Under the pieces are notes generated by a model. That model saw only the letters and a list, made by a program, of their open reading frames with translations, was not told where the DNA came from and ran no database searches. The translations under genes and the position numbers were made by a program. This document shows, piece after piece, positions 17,203 to 26,200 of a stretch of DNA of 64,000 nucleotides (position 1 is the stretch's first letter; each line of letters starts with the position of its first letter). Source of the DNA: Actinoplanes regularis (GTDB lineage Bacteria; Actinomycetota; Actinomycetes; Mycobacteriales; Micromonosporaceae); contig NZ_FZNR01000006.1 in NCBI RefSeq assembly GCF_900188005.1, positions 124,001 to 188,000 on the forward strand, read 5' to 3'.

Positions 17203-18117
17203 GTGGAGACCCGACTGCTCGAGGTGTTCCGTACGGTCGCGCACCTCGGTTCGATCACCGCCGCGGCGCAGCGGCTCCGGTTCACCCAGTCCGCGGTGTC
17301 CCGCCAGATCGCGGCGCTGGAGGCCGAGGTGGGTGCCCGCCTGCTGGACCGGCTGCCGCGCGGCATCGCCCTGACCGAGCAGGGTCGCGCGCTGCTGCCG
17401 TACGCCGAGGCGGTTCTGGACCGGCTGACCGCGGCCCGGCAGGCCGTCGACGACCTTGATTCCCTCGACGCCGGCCGGCTGCGGATCGGCGCCTTCGCCA
17501 CGGCGGTCGCCGCGCTGGTGCCGCGCGCCCTGTCGGCGTTCCGGACCGCGTTCCCCGGTGTCACGCTGTCCCTGGTGGAGGGCTTCACGCCGGTGCTGCT
17601 GGAGCGGTTGTCCGCCGGGGAGGTGGACGTCTCGGTGGTCAGCACCGTCCCGGCCGGGCCGCCCGACCCTGACCGGTTCGACCTGCACCACCTGCTCGAC
17701 GAGCGGATGCTGGTCGCTGTTCCCCGGGACCACCGGCTGGCCGGCCGCCGCACCGTGCGCCTCGCCGAGTTGGCCGACGAACCGTTCATCGCCAACTCGA
17801 CGCGCCCGGAGGAGACCCTGCTCGGGGTCAGCGCCGCCGCCGGTTTCCGCCCGCGGATCGACTTCGCGGTCGGTGAGTGGACCGGCAAGCTGGGCTGTGT
17901 CGCCGCCGGCCTCGGGGTGACCCTGGTGCCGTCGCTCGCGGCCCGTGGCACGCCGGCCGACATCACGCTGCTCGGGCTGCATCCGGACGACCAGTCGGTG
18001 CGCCGGGTCTATGCCGCCACGGTCGCCGGGCGTTCGCTGTCGCCGGCCGTCGCGCGGTTCCTGACCTATCTGCGGGAGACCGCGCGGGATCTGCGCCGGC
18101 CGGACGGGGCCGGCTGA
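17203..18117 (+). CDS. LysR-family transcriptional regulator
   Basis: 304 residues from GTG 17203. Winged HTH at the N-terminus (VAHLGSITAAAQRLRFTQSA, VSRQIAALE), then the two-lobed effector domain (LRIGAFATAVAALVPRAL onward). No ribosome site is evident because the operator lies directly before the start, so translation may be leaderless. The divergent dehydrogenase/RidA pair is its probable target. The stop is followed by a hairpin at 18128. Confidence 0.9.
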   Translation: METRLLEVFRTVAHLGSITAAAQRLRFTQSAVSRQIAALEAEVGARLLDRLPRGIALTEQGRALLPYAEAVLDRLTAARQAVDDLDSLDAGRLRIGAFATAVAALVPRALSAFRTAFPGVTLSLVEGFTPVLLERLSAGEVDVSVVSTVPAGPPDPDRFDLHHLLDERMLVAVPRDHRLAGRRTVRLAELADEPFIANSTRPEETLLGVSAAAGFRPRIDFAVGEWTGKLGCVAAGLGVTLVPSLAARGTPADITLLGLHPDDQSVRRVYAATVAGRSLSPAVARFLTYLRETARDLRRPDGAG

Positions 18118-18127
18118 GATGCAAGGC

Positions 18128-18156
18128 GGGCCCGCGGCGATCAACGCCACGGGCCC
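18128..18156. terminator. Bidirectional terminator between LysR and coiled-coil genes
   Basis: GGGCCCG (18128-18134) pairs with CGGGCCC (18150-18156), with an inner GGCG/CGCC stem, between two convergent genes. No T tract. Confidence 0.6.
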
Positions 18157-18208
18157 GTCCGATCGTCCTGAGCGCCGGGCCGTGCCCGCCGCCGCTGATC
18201 TGAGAAGG

Positions 18209-18910
18209 TCAGCGATCCTGCTCGTCGTGCTCGGCGATCATCTCGGCGTCCTCGACCGCGTAGTGGCCGTGCCGCGGCGCGGCCTCGATCTCCTCGGCGG
18301 CCGGCTCGTCGTCGATCACCTCGGCGGTGACCTGCGGCGCCTCCGCCCAGAGGGCGCGCAGCTGGCCCTGCATGAACTGGGTGAGGCGGCCCCGGTACTC
18401 CCGGTCGAAGCCCTCCAGAGCCTCGATCTGGCCCTGCAGCGCCTCGCGCTTGGCGCCCAGGCTGCCGACCACGTCGTCGTAGCGCTGCTGGGCCTGCAGC
18501 TTCAGCTGCTCGGCGCCGTGCATCGCGTCCGCGGCGATGGACTCGGCCCGCTGCCGGGCGTCCGTAACGATCTTGTCGGCGGCCCGGCGAGCCTCCTCGG
18601 CGCGCGCCTGCGCCTCGCGGGCCATCAGCTCCGCGGCGGCGCGCGCCTCGTTGAGCACCCGGTCGGCCTCCTGGCGCACGTTGTTGGCGTGGGCCTGGGC
18701 GTCGCGGGCGATCTGCTCGGCGGTCGCGAGCGCGTCGGTGCGGATCTTGTCCGCGTGGTGCTGGGCGCTCGCGACGTGCTCCTCCGCGGTGCGCTGGGCC
18801 AGTGCCAGCACCTGGAGAGCCTGGTTCGGCAGGCCCGAGTTGGGCAGGCCCGGGTTGGGGGCGATCACCTTGTGCTCCGAGGTCTCACTATCAGTCCCAT
18901 TCAGCAGCAC
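18209..18910 (-). CDS. Coiled-coil protein of the DivIVA/FilP-like type
   Basis: 233 residues from GTG 18910. Residues about 30-180 are an almost continuous Ala-rich coiled coil (QVLALAQRTAEEHVASAQHH, then ARDAQAHANNVRQEADRV), ending in REYRGRLTQFMQGQLRALWA, the C-terminal signature of actinobacterial DivIVA-domain proteins. The conserved N-terminal DivIVA membrane-binding domain is absent, so it is more like a filament-forming partner than Wag31 itself. The C-terminal tail is acidic (EVIDDEPAAEEIEAA). Polar-growth or cytoskeletal function is an inference. Confidence 0.75.
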   Translation of the reverse strand: MLLNGTDSETSEHKVIAPNPGLPNSGLPNQALQVLALAQRTAEEHVASAQHHADKIRTDALATAEQIARDAQAHANNVRQEADRVLNEARAAAELMAREAQARAEEARRAADKIVTDARQRAESIAADAMHGAEQLKLQAQQRYDDVVGSLGAKREALQGQIEALEGFDREYRGRLTQFMQGQLRALWAEAPQVTAEVIDDEPAAEEIEAAPRHGHYAVEDAEMIAEHDEQDR

Positions 18911-19104
18911 TTCGACACGATCCTTATCTGAAAAGTCAGTCTTTCCCAGGCACCGGACCTGCTGGTGCCGCTCCGCGGAACCCCGGCCGGAACGTCATGG
19001 CGGTCGAGGGGTTGTCAGCCATGATCGGCGGGATGCTACCAAGCTGAACCGGCACTTAGCGAGGGTCGACGACCACCCCGCAGATGACGATTAATCGCAT
19101 TCGG

Positions 19105-19123
19105 GAATAAAGGCACCTTATTC
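19105..19123. promoter_or_regulatory. AT-rich inverted repeat upstream of the LamG gene
   Basis: GAATAA-AGGCACC-TTATTC, a 6-bp perfect dyad with additional GG/CC pairing, in an unusually AT-rich stretch 50 bp before the gene at 19173. Candidate operator/promoter region. Confidence 0.4.
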
Positions 19124-19172
19124 CTGTTTAGTCTCAAGGAGACTCCAACCCGACATCCCGCAAGGAACTCCC

Positions 19173-19883
19173 ATGCGACGCTGGTTGACGCTCCTGGCCA
19201 CGACCCTTCTGTTGACCGGTATGCCGGTGACGGCGCACGCCGCGACCGTCACCCAGATCGCCCGCTGGGAGATGAACGAGCCAGGTGGCTCCACCCGGAT
19301 GTCCGACAGCAGCGGGAACGGACTAGACGGACAGATCGGCGGCGAGGTTCGGATCGGCGGATCGATAAACGGTTCGACCGCCTACCGGTTCGACCGGCTC
19401 GAGCCGGACACTCCGCCGACCCACCCCGGCCACCTGGTTGTCGTCCCGGCCAACCCGGCACTGGACCCCGGTGATCGGAACTTCGCGGTGACCCTTCGGC
19501 TGCGTACCACCGAACACTTCGGCAACATCATCCAGAAGGGCCAGTCGACGACGCCGGGCGGGAACTTCAAACTGCAGATCCCGAACGGACGGGTCGGGTG
19601 CTACTTCCGCGGGAGTCGCGGCGTGCTGCAGGCGATCGCGCGGGACCCGATCAACGACGGGGCCTGGCACGTGGTCACCTGCGTACGGGTGAGTACCGGG
19701 GTGGCCCTCGCCATCGACGGGCAGCGGGTGGCCGGCCGGCAGGGCTGGACCGGGCCGATCAACAACAGCTGGCCGATCACGATCGGCGGGAAGATCGACT
19801 GCGACCAGAATGAGGTCGGCTGCGACTACTTCGCCGGCGACATCGATCAGGTGATCATCGAAACCGCCGGCGCAGCGTGGTGA
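19173..19883 (+). CDS. Secreted LamG/concanavalin-like domain protein
   Basis: 236 residues. Signal peptide MRRWLTLLATTLLLTGMPVT ending at AHA-A. The rest is one jelly-roll domain of the LamG-3 type (RWEMNEPGGSTRMSDSSGNG, FAVTLRLRTTEHFGNIIQKG, DGAWHVVTCVR, YFAGDIDQVII). Such domains bind carbohydrates; no catalytic domain is present, so it could be a stand-alone lectin. AAGGAAC precedes ATG 19173. It converges on araA with a six-base gap. Confidence 0.85.
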   Translation: MRRWLTLLATTLLLTGMPVTAHAATVTQIARWEMNEPGGSTRMSDSSGNGLDGQIGGEVRIGGSINGSTAYRFDRLEPDTPPTHPGHLVVVPANPALDPGDRNFAVTLRLRTTEHFGNIIQKGQSTTPGGNFKLQIPNGRVGCYFRGSRGVLQAIARDPINDGAWHVVTCVRVSTGVALAIDGQRVAGRQGWTGPINNSWPITIGGKIDCDQNEVGCDYFAGDIDQVIIETAGAAW

Positions 19884-19889
19884 CGTCGC

Positions 19890-21368
19890 TCAGAAGCCAC
19901 GGGCCAGGCGGTAGTACGCCTGATTCCAGCGGACCTCCTTGGTGAACCGCCGGGACGTGGTGTCCCCGTCGATCAGCAGCAGCTCGGTGCCGACCATGTC
20001 GGCCAGGTCGGCCAGCTCCTCCGCACCGACCGCCGAGGAGAGCACGGTGTGGTGCGGGCCGCCCGCGGTCAGCCAGCACTCGGCCGACGTGGAGAGCGAC
20101 GGGGCCGGCTTCCAGACCGCGCGCGCGACCGGGAGCCGGGGCAGCGGCTCGGTCGGTGCGACCACCTCGATCTCGTTGGCGACCAGGCGGAACCGCTCCC
20201 CCAGATCGGCCAGCCCGAGCACGATCGCCTTACCGGGCGCCGCGTCGAAGACCAGCCGGACCGGATCCTCGCGGCCGCCGATGCCGAGCGGGTGGATCTC
20301 CAGCTTGGGGCGGCCGGCCGCGATCGACGGGCAGACCTCGAGCATGTGCGCGCCGAGGATCACCTCGTTGCCGGGCGTCAGGTCGTAGGTGTAGTCCTCC
20401 ATGAAGGAGGTGCCCCCGCCCGGAACCATCGCCTTGAGCGTGTGCACCAGCACCGAGGTCTTCCAGTCGCCCTCGCCGCCGAAGCCGTAGCCGTCGGCCA
20501 TCAGCCGCTGCACGGCCAGGCCGGGTAGCTGCCGCAGACCGCCCAGATCCTCGAAGTTGCTGGTGAACGCTTTGAAGCCGCCCTCGGTGAGGAACTGCCG
20601 GAGCCCGAGTTCGATGCGGGCGCCGTAACGCAGCGACTCCTTCCGGTCCTCGAGCAGGCTCTGCTGGATCTCGTAGAGGTCCTGGTACTCGCCGACCAGC
20701 TTGTCGATCTCGGCGTCGCCGATCTGGTCGACGACCGCGACCAGGTCGTTCACGCCGTACGTGTTGACCGAGACGCCGAACCGCAGCTGCGCCTCGACCT
20801 TGTCGCCCTCGGTGACCGCGACGTCCCGCATATTGTCGCCGAACCGGGCCAGCTTGAGGCCGCGCATCGCGGCGTAGCCGCGGGCGGCCCGCACCCAGGT
20901 CGCGATCCGGGCGACCACCGCCGGGTTGCTGACGTGCCCGGCCACCGTCTTGCGCGGTACCCCGAGCCGGCTCTCGATGAAGCCGAACTCGCGGTCGCCG
21001 TGCGCGGCCTGGTTCAGGTTCATGAAGTCCATGTCGATCTCGGACCAGGGCAGCGCCACGTTGTGCTGCGTGTGCAGGTGCAGCAGCGGGGCACGCAGCG
21101 CGTCCAGGCCGGCGATCCACATCTTGGCCGGGGAGAACGTGTGCATCCAGGTGATCACGCCCAGGACGCCGGGAGTCGACGAGGCGCGGCGGCAGATGTC
21201 GAGGATCTGCTCCGGGCTGGTGAGCACCGGCTGCCAGATCACGTCCGCGTCGAGTTCGCCGTCCAGAGCGGACGCGATCTCCCGGGACTGGGCGGCGACC
21301 TGTTCCAGGGTCTCCGGCCCGTAGAGCCCCTGACTGCCGGTCAGGAACCAGATTTCCCCGTGACTCAT
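19890..21368 (-). CDS. araA: L-arabinose isomerase
   Basis: 492 residues, the usual AraA length. N-terminal EIWFLTGSQGLYG and VLGVITWMHTFSPAKMWIAG are diagnostic; later FGGEGDWKTS and the metal-site region GGGTSFMEDYTYDL are intact. It interconverts L-arabinose and L-ribulose in the cytoplasm. Its ATG overlaps the stop of the upstream permease (ATGA at 21365-21368), so it is the last gene of the ytfQ-ytfR-ytfT-yjfF-araA operon. The next pathway enzyme AraD is at 32396-33112; ribulokinase AraB is not in the window. Confidence 0.95.
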   Translation of the reverse strand: MSHGEIWFLTGSQGLYGPETLEQVAAQSREIASALDGELDADVIWQPVLTSPEQILDICRRASSTPGVLGVITWMHTFSPAKMWIAGLDALRAPLLHLHTQHNVALPWSEIDMDFMNLNQAAHGDREFGFIESRLGVPRKTVAGHVSNPAVVARIATWVRAARGYAAMRGLKLARFGDNMRDVAVTEGDKVEAQLRFGVSVNTYGVNDLVAVVDQIGDAEIDKLVGEYQDLYEIQQSLLEDRKESLRYGARIELGLRQFLTEGGFKAFTSNFEDLGGLRQLPGLAVQRLMADGYGFGGEGDWKTSVLVHTLKAMVPGGGTSFMEDYTYDLTPGNEVILGAHMLEVCPSIAAGRPKLEIHPLGIGGREDPVRLVFDAAPGKAIVLGLADLGERFRLVANEIEVVAPTEPLPRLPVARAVWKPAPSLSTSAECWLTAGGPHHTVLSSAVGAEELADLADMVGTELLLIDGDTTSRRFTKEVRWNQAYYRLARGF

Positions 21369-22390
21369 CTTGCCCTCCTAGTGACCAGCCGCTGCAGCAC
21401 GATGAAGCCGAAGAGCAGGATGCCGACGACGATCCGGGTCCAGGCCGCGTTCAGGTCGCCCTGGAAGTTGATGATGGTGGTGATCAGGCCGAAGACCATC
21501 ACGCCGAGCAGGCTGCCGAAGACGTATCCGGCGCCGCCGGTGAGCAGCACGCCACCGATGACGCAGGAGGCGATCGCGTCCAGCTCGGTCCCGGTGCCCT
21601 GCAGCGCGTGCCCCGACGTGGAGTTGATCGTGTAGAGCACACCGCCGAGCGCGGCGCAGAACCCACTGATGGTGTAGACGGCGATCCGGGTGCGGGCCAC
21701 CGGCAGGCCCATCAGCAGAGCGGAGTCGGCGCTGCCGCCGATGGCGTAGACGTTGCGGCCGAACCGCGTCCAGGCCAGCACTCCGGCGGCGATCAGCACG
21801 ACCGCCAGGGCCACGATCGCGGTCAGCGTGGTCTTGGTGGTCTCCCCGAGCGGGATGCGCAGGTCGGAGAGGGCGATCCAGAGCTTGTCCCGGATCGGGA
21901 TCGAGTTCTGGTTGATGAACAGCGCCAGGCCGCGGGCCAGGAACAGCCCGGCCAGGGTGGCGATGAACGGTTCCACCTTGAAGTAGTGGATCACCGCACC
22001 CATGCCGGCACCGAGCAGCGCGCCGAGCAACAGCACCAGCGGCAGGACCAGCAGCGGCGGCCAGCCGCCCTGCAGCAGGGTCGCGGCCAGGGTGGTGGTG
22101 AGCGAGATGACCGCGCCGACCGACAGGTCGATGCCGCCGGTGAGGATCACGAAGGTCATGCCCACCGCGACCGCCAGCAGGACCGCGTTGTCGCGGAACA
22201 GGTTGACGATGACGCTGGGCTGGTCGAAGTTCTCGTAGTTCACCAGGCCGCTGATGTACATCACGACCAGCAGCGCCAGGGTGGCCAGGATCGGGATGTA
22301 CTTCGTGTTCGGCCGGTAGACACGGCGGCGCCGGTTGAGCGCGGCGCCCTTCTGGTCGGCGGCCGGCGGAGTCGCGTCGATGGTGGTCAT
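21365..22390 (-). CDS. yjfF: Sugar ABC permease, YjfF type
   Basis: 341 residues, about ten hydrophobic segments of the RbsC/AraH permease family; family motif TFVILTGGIDLSVGAVISL is present. Starts at ATG 22390, overlapping the YtfT stop by ATGA. In E. coli, YtfT and YjfF form the heterodimeric channel of a galactofuranose importer; here coupling to AraA suggests arabinose, arabinofuranose or a related furanose. Confidence 0.9.
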   Translation of the reverse strand: MTTIDATPPAADQKGAALNRRRRVYRPNTKYIPILATLALLVVMYISGLVNYENFDQPSVIVNLFRDNAVLLAVAVGMTFVILTGGIDLSVGAVISLTTTLAATLLQGGWPPLLVLPLVLLLGALLGAGMGAVIHYFKVEPFIATLAGLFLARGLALFINQNSIPIRDKLWIALSDLRIPLGETTKTTLTAIVALAVVLIAAGVLAWTRFGRNVYAIGGSADSALLMGLPVARTRIAVYTISGFCAALGGVLYTINSTSGHALQGTGTELDAIASCVIGGVLLTGGAGYVFGSLLGVMVFGLITTIINFQGDLNAAWTRIVVGILLFGFIVLQRLVTRRAR

Positions 22391-23394
22391 GCCGGAACCC
22401 CCGTCCGGATCTTGAAGCGGCCGAAGACCTTCTCCCGGAAGGTCGCGGACTGGGACAGGCAGAGCACGACGACCACGACCGCCTTGAACAGCAGGGTGGC
22501 CTTGGACGGGACGCCGATGCCGACGACGGTGACCTGCAGCGTCTGGATCAGGATCGCGCCGATGACGGTGCCCAGGATGGAGAACCGGCCGCCGATCAGC
22601 GCGGTGCCACCGATCACGACGGCCAGGATCGCGTCGAGCTCGATCAGGTTGCCGGCCGCGATGCTGTCCGCGCTCTTGATGTTGGCGCTGTAGATCAGTC
22701 CGGCGAGACCGGCGAAGGCGCCCGAGACCACGTACACCATGACGATGATCCGCTTGGCCCGGATGCCGGCCAGCCGGCTGGCGCTCGGGCTGCCGCCGAC
22801 CGACTCGAGCAGCAGGCCGAGCGCGGTCCGCCGGGTCAGCACCGAGATCAGCACGACCGCGGCCATGGCGATCAGGAACGCGACCGGCAGGGTGAGGAAG
22901 AAGCCGGTGGCGATCGTCGCGTACGGGCTGGACTGCACGTTGATGATCTGCCCGTCGGTGACCAGCTGGGCCAGACCGCGGCCGGCCACCATCAGGATCA
23001 GGGTCGCGATGATCGGCTGGATGCCCACGACCGCGACCAGCGAGCCGTTCCACAGGCCGAGCGCGGCCGAGACGACGATCGCGACGCCCACGATGAGCAG
23101 GACCGAGCCGACCGCGTTCTGGTCGCCCAGATCCTTGATCAACAGACAGGCCACCGCTCCGGAGATCGCCATCACCGAGCCGACCGAGAGGTCGATGCCG
23201 CCGGTCGAGATGACCAGCGTCATGCCGAGCGCGACCAGGATCAGCGGCGCGCTGCCCCGGAGGATGTCGATCAGCGTGCCGAACAGGTGCCCGTCCTGCA
23301 GGGTGATGAACTGGTTGGACGTGAACACGTTCACGATCAGCAGCGCCACGAGGATGGCGACCGGCCAGAAGAGCCGGTTCTTGAGGATGGTCAT
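22387..23394 (-). CDS. ytfT: Sugar ABC permease, YtfT type
   Basis: 335 residues with the same family plan (GMTLVISTGGIDLSVGSVMA, TALIGGRFSILGTVIGA). Overlaps both neighbours by ATGA, so ytfR-ytfT-yjfF-araA is one tightly coupled translation unit. First membrane segment begins right after MTILKNRLFWP. Confidence 0.9.
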   Translation of the reverse strand: MTILKNRLFWPVAILVALLIVNVFTSNQFITLQDGHLFGTLIDILRGSAPLILVALGMTLVISTGGIDLSVGSVMAISGAVACLLIKDLGDQNAVGSVLLIVGVAIVVSAALGLWNGSLVAVVGIQPIIATLILMVAGRGLAQLVTDGQIINVQSSPYATIATGFFLTLPVAFLIAMAAVVLISVLTRRTALGLLLESVGGSPSASRLAGIRAKRIIVMVYVVSGAFAGLAGLIYSANIKSADSIAAGNLIELDAILAVVIGGTALIGGRFSILGTVIGAILIQTLQVTVVGIGVPSKATLLFKAVVVVVLCLSQSATFREKVFGRFKIRTGVPA

Positions 23395-24926
23395 GAGGTT
23401 GCTCCGCTGGCGATGGTCTGCATGATGCGGTCGGCGTCGACCCCGGCGGTGTTGTCCAGTTCCTCCACCAGCCGCCGGTCCCGGAGGACCGCGATCTTGT
23501 GGCTGAGCCGCAGGACCTCCTCCAGCTCGGCGCTGACGAACAGGACCGCCATGCCGCCGTCGGAGAGCTCGGCGACCAGCTTCTGGATCTCCGCCTTGGC
23601 GCCGACGTCGATACCGCGGGTCGGCTCGTCGATGATGAGCAGCCGCGGCTCGGTGATCAGCCAGCGGGCCAGCAGCACCTTCTGCTGGTTGCCGCCGGAC
23701 AGGTTGCGGACCGGGCGCTCCGGGTCGGCCGGCCGGATCTGCAGCGCCTTGATGTACTTGTCGACGATCTCGTCCTGCTTGCGGCGCGGGATCGGGCGGG
23801 TCCAGCCGCGGGTGGCCTGCAACGCCAGGATGATGTTCTCCCGGACACTGAGATCACCGATGATGCCCTCGGTGCGGCGGTTCTCCGAGGAGAAGGCGAT
23901 CCCCCGCTTCATCGCCACCTGCGGGTCGCGCAGCGTGACCGGCTTGCCGTCGAGGCTCAGCTCGCCCTGGTCGGGCCGGTCCGCGCCGAAGAGCAGGCGG
24001 GCCAGCTCGGTCCGGCCGGAGCCGAGCAGGCCGGCCAGGCCGACCACCTCGCCCTTGTGGATGGTCAGGTCGAACGGGGCGATCGCACCCGTCCGGCCGA
24101 CGCCCTCGGCTCGCAGGAGCGGGTCGGCGGCGGCCGACTTCGTACGGGACTGCTGCGCCTTGTCCTCGAGGCTCTCCAGCGTCGCCAGCTCCTTGCCGAT
24201 CATCTTCTCGACGAGCTGGACCTGGGGCAGCTCAGCGGTCCTGTACTCGCCGATGAGCTGGCCGTTGCGCAGGACGGTGAGCCGGTCGGAGATCTCGTAG
24301 ACCTGGTCGAGGAAGTGCGACACGAACAGGATCGCGACCCCGTCGGCCTTGAGTCGGCGCATCACCCGGAACAGCTGCTCGACCTCGGAGGCGTCCAGGC
24401 TGGAGGTCGGCTCGTCGAGGACCAGGACCTGGGCCGAGATGTCCACGGCGCGGGCGATCGCCACCATCTGCTGGATGGCCAGCGAGTACGTGCTGAGCGG
24501 CGCGGACACGTCGAGGTCCAGGTCGAGCCGCTGGAGCAGCTCGGCCGCCCGTTTGCGCATCGCCCCCCAGCGGATCTTGCCGAACGTCCGCGGCTCCCGG
24601 CCGATGAAGATGTTCTCCGCCACCGTGAGGTTGGTGCAGAGGTTGACCTCCTGGTAGACGGTGCTGATCCCGGCCTTCTGGGCGGCGAGCGGGCCGGCGA
24701 TCCGGACCTCCTCACCGCCGAGCCTGATGTCGCCGCCGTCGATCCCGTAGACGCCGGTGAGCACCTTGATCAAAGTTGACTTGCCGGCGCCGTTCTCGCC
24801 CATCAGGGCGTGCACCTCACCGGGGAACAGACGGAAGTCGACGCCGTCCAGGGCGACGACGCCGGGAAAGACCTTGCGAATGCCGGTCATCTCGAGGACC
24901 GGGTTTGTGGCGGGTTCGCCCATCAT
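23391..24926 (-). CDS. ytfR: Sugar ABC importer ATPase with two nucleotide-binding domains, YtfR type
   Basis: 511 residues, RbsA/YtfR family. NBD1: Walker A GENGAGKST (about 42), signature degenerate (YSLAIQQMV), Walker B VLVLDEPTSSLD. NBD2: Walker A-like GLLGSGRTEL, signature LSGGNQQKV, RLLIIDEPTRGIDVG. ATG 24926 has GGAG upstream. It energises the YtfT/YjfF channel. A large hairpin separates it from the binding-protein gene, the usual means of making more binding protein than ATPase. Confidence 0.93.
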   Translation of the reverse strand: MMGEPATNPVLEMTGIRKVFPGVVALDGVDFRLFPGEVHALMGENGAGKSTLIKVLTGVYGIDGGDIRLGGEEVRIAGPLAAQKAGISTVYQEVNLCTNLTVAENIFIGREPRTFGKIRWGAMRKRAAELLQRLDLDLDVSAPLSTYSLAIQQMVAIARAVDISAQVLVLDEPTSSLDASEVEQLFRVMRRLKADGVAILFVSHFLDQVYEISDRLTVLRNGQLIGEYRTAELPQVQLVEKMIGKELATLESLEDKAQQSRTKSAAADPLLRAEGVGRTGAIAPFDLTIHKGEVVGLAGLLGSGRTELARLLFGADRPDQGELSLDGKPVTLRDPQVAMKRGIAFSSENRRTEGIIGDLSVRENIILALQATRGWTRPIPRRKQDEIVDKYIKALQIRPADPERPVRNLSGGNQQKVLLARWLITEPRLLIIDEPTRGIDVGAKAEIQKLVAELSDGGMAVLFVSAELEEVLRLSHKIAVLRDRRLVEELDNTAGVDADRIMQTIASGATS

Positions 24927-24944
24927 GAACTCCGTTCCGCGGCG

Positions 24945-24978
24945 TACGGGCCACCCCGGCTTCCCGGGGTGGCCCGTA
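24945..24978 (-). terminator. Intercistronic hairpin between ytfQ and ytfR
   Basis: Perfect 15-bp stem (24945-24959 with 24964-24978) and a CTTC loop, just after the ytfQ stop and before the ytfR ribosome site. Such hairpins inside importer operons cause partial termination or protect the upstream mRNA, raising binding-protein output. Confidence 0.8.
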
Positions 24979-24989
24979 CCTGCCTCAAC

Positions 24990-25973
24990 TCAGTACTTGC
25001 GGTCCGGGAGGGCGGCCTTGGCCTGCTCCTGGGTGAAGGTGGTCTCCTCGGTGAGGATCCGCGGCTCCACCGTCTCGCCGGCGTGGACCTTCTTGGCCAG
25101 GTCCATCAGCTGCGGGCCGAGGAGCGGGCTGCACTCCACAATGAAGTTGATCTTGCCGTCGGCAAGCGCCGTCATGCCGTCCTTCACCGCGTCGACCGTG
25201 ATGATCGTGATGTCCTTGCCCGGCTTCTTGCCGGCCGCCTCGATCGCCTCGATGGCGCCGAGACCCATGTCGTCGTTGTGCGCGTAGAGCACGTCGATCT
25301 TCGGGGTGGACTGGAGGATGCCCTCCATCACCGTCTTGCCCTCGGCCCGGGTGAAGTTACCGGACTGGGACTTCACGACCGTGATGTTCGGGTTGGCCTT
25401 GATCGCCTCGGCGAAGCCCTTCTGCCGGTCGATCGCCGGCGCGGCGCCGACGGTGCCCTGCAGCTCGACGACGTTGACCGGGGTGGTCTTGCCCTCGTTC
25501 TGCTTGACCAGCCAGTTGCCGGCCTCCGTGCCCTCCTTGACGAAGTCGGAGCCGAGGAACGTCTTGTAGAGCGACTTGTCCTGCGAGTCCACCGCGCGGT
25601 CGGTCAGAATGACCGGGATGCCAGCATCCTTCGCGTCCTTGAGCACCGAGTCCCAGCCGGAGGTGACCACCGGCGAGAACGCGATGACGTCGACCTTCTG
25701 CGTGATGAAGCTACGGATCGCCTCGATCTGCTTCTCCTGCTTGCCCTGGGCGTCGGAGAACTTCAGCTCGATGCCGGCGTCGGCCGCCGCGGTCTGGATC
25801 GAATTCGTGTTCGCGGTACGCCAACCGCTCTCCGCGCCGACCTGGGAGAAACCGAGGACGAGCTTGCCGTCGTCCTTGCCCGAGCCTGCGTCGTCCTTGC
25901 CGCCACAACCGGCGAGCGCCGACACGGCCAGCAGGCCCGTCAGCGCCGCCGCCATCATCTTCACGCGCACCAT
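24990..25973 (-). CDS. ytfQ: Sugar-binding lipoprotein, YtfQ type
   Basis: About 327 residues. Lipoprotein signal with lipobox SALAGC. The mature protein closely follows E. coli YtfQ: LGFSQVGAESGWRTANTNS, VVELQGTVGAAPAIDRQKGF, SQSGNFTRAEGKTVMEG, YAHNDDMGLGAIEAIEAAGK. YtfQ binds galactofuranose; with araA in the operon, arabinose or arabinofuranose is also plausible. GGAGG sits only two bases before ATG 25973, so GTG 25970 could be the real start. An operator (25988-26003) lies immediately upstream. Confidence 0.93.
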   Translation of the reverse strand: MVRVKMMAAALTGLLAVSALAGCGGKDDAGSGKDDGKLVLGFSQVGAESGWRTANTNSIQTAAADAGIELKFSDAQGKQEKQIEAIRSFITQKVDVIAFSPVVTSGWDSVLKDAKDAGIPVILTDRAVDSQDKSLYKTFLGSDFVKEGTEAGNWLVKQNEGKTTPVNVVELQGTVGAAPAIDRQKGFAEAIKANPNITVVKSQSGNFTRAEGKTVMEGILQSTPKIDVLYAHNDDMGLGAIEAIEAAGKKPGKDITIITVDAVKDGMTALADGKINFIVECSPLLGPQLMDLAKKVHAGETVEPRILTEETTFTQEQAKAALPDRKY

Positions 25974-25987
25974 AACCTCCAGAAAAG

Positions 25988-26003
25988 TTGTTACCGTTAA
26001 CAA
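25988..26003. promoter_or_regulatory. LacI-type operator proximal to ytfQ
   Basis: TTGTTACCGTTAACAA, a near-palindrome 15 bp upstream of the ytfQ start, between ytfQ and the divergent LacI gene at 26201. A 13/15 match recurs at 26088-26102. Confidence 0.7.
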
Positions 26004-26087
26004 ACCGGCCGGCAGCGACATGCACGTGCCAGCACCAGAGAGATCTTCGAACCACTGCGACCGGCGTCACAGCTTGCGTTTCGTGAG

Positions 26088-26102
26088 TGTTACCGTTCTC
26101 AA
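26088..26102. promoter_or_regulatory. LacI-type operator distal to ytfQ
   Basis: TGTTACCGTTCTCAA, matching the proximal site in 13 of 15 positions and centred about 100 bp from it. It could serve the ytfQ promoter by looping, or the divergent LacI gene. Confidence 0.6.
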
Positions 26103-26200
26103 CGTGCACGTCAAGAGATCACGATCGTTGTTTCACCTAGATCGCAAGAATGGCGATGTCACGCATGGCCATCAAGTGATCACCTGATAGATATCGTCCA

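Noticed and set aside
18209..18910. True DivIVA/Wag31
   Set aside because: The conserved N-terminal DivIVA domain is missing; only the coiled coil and C-terminal signature are present.
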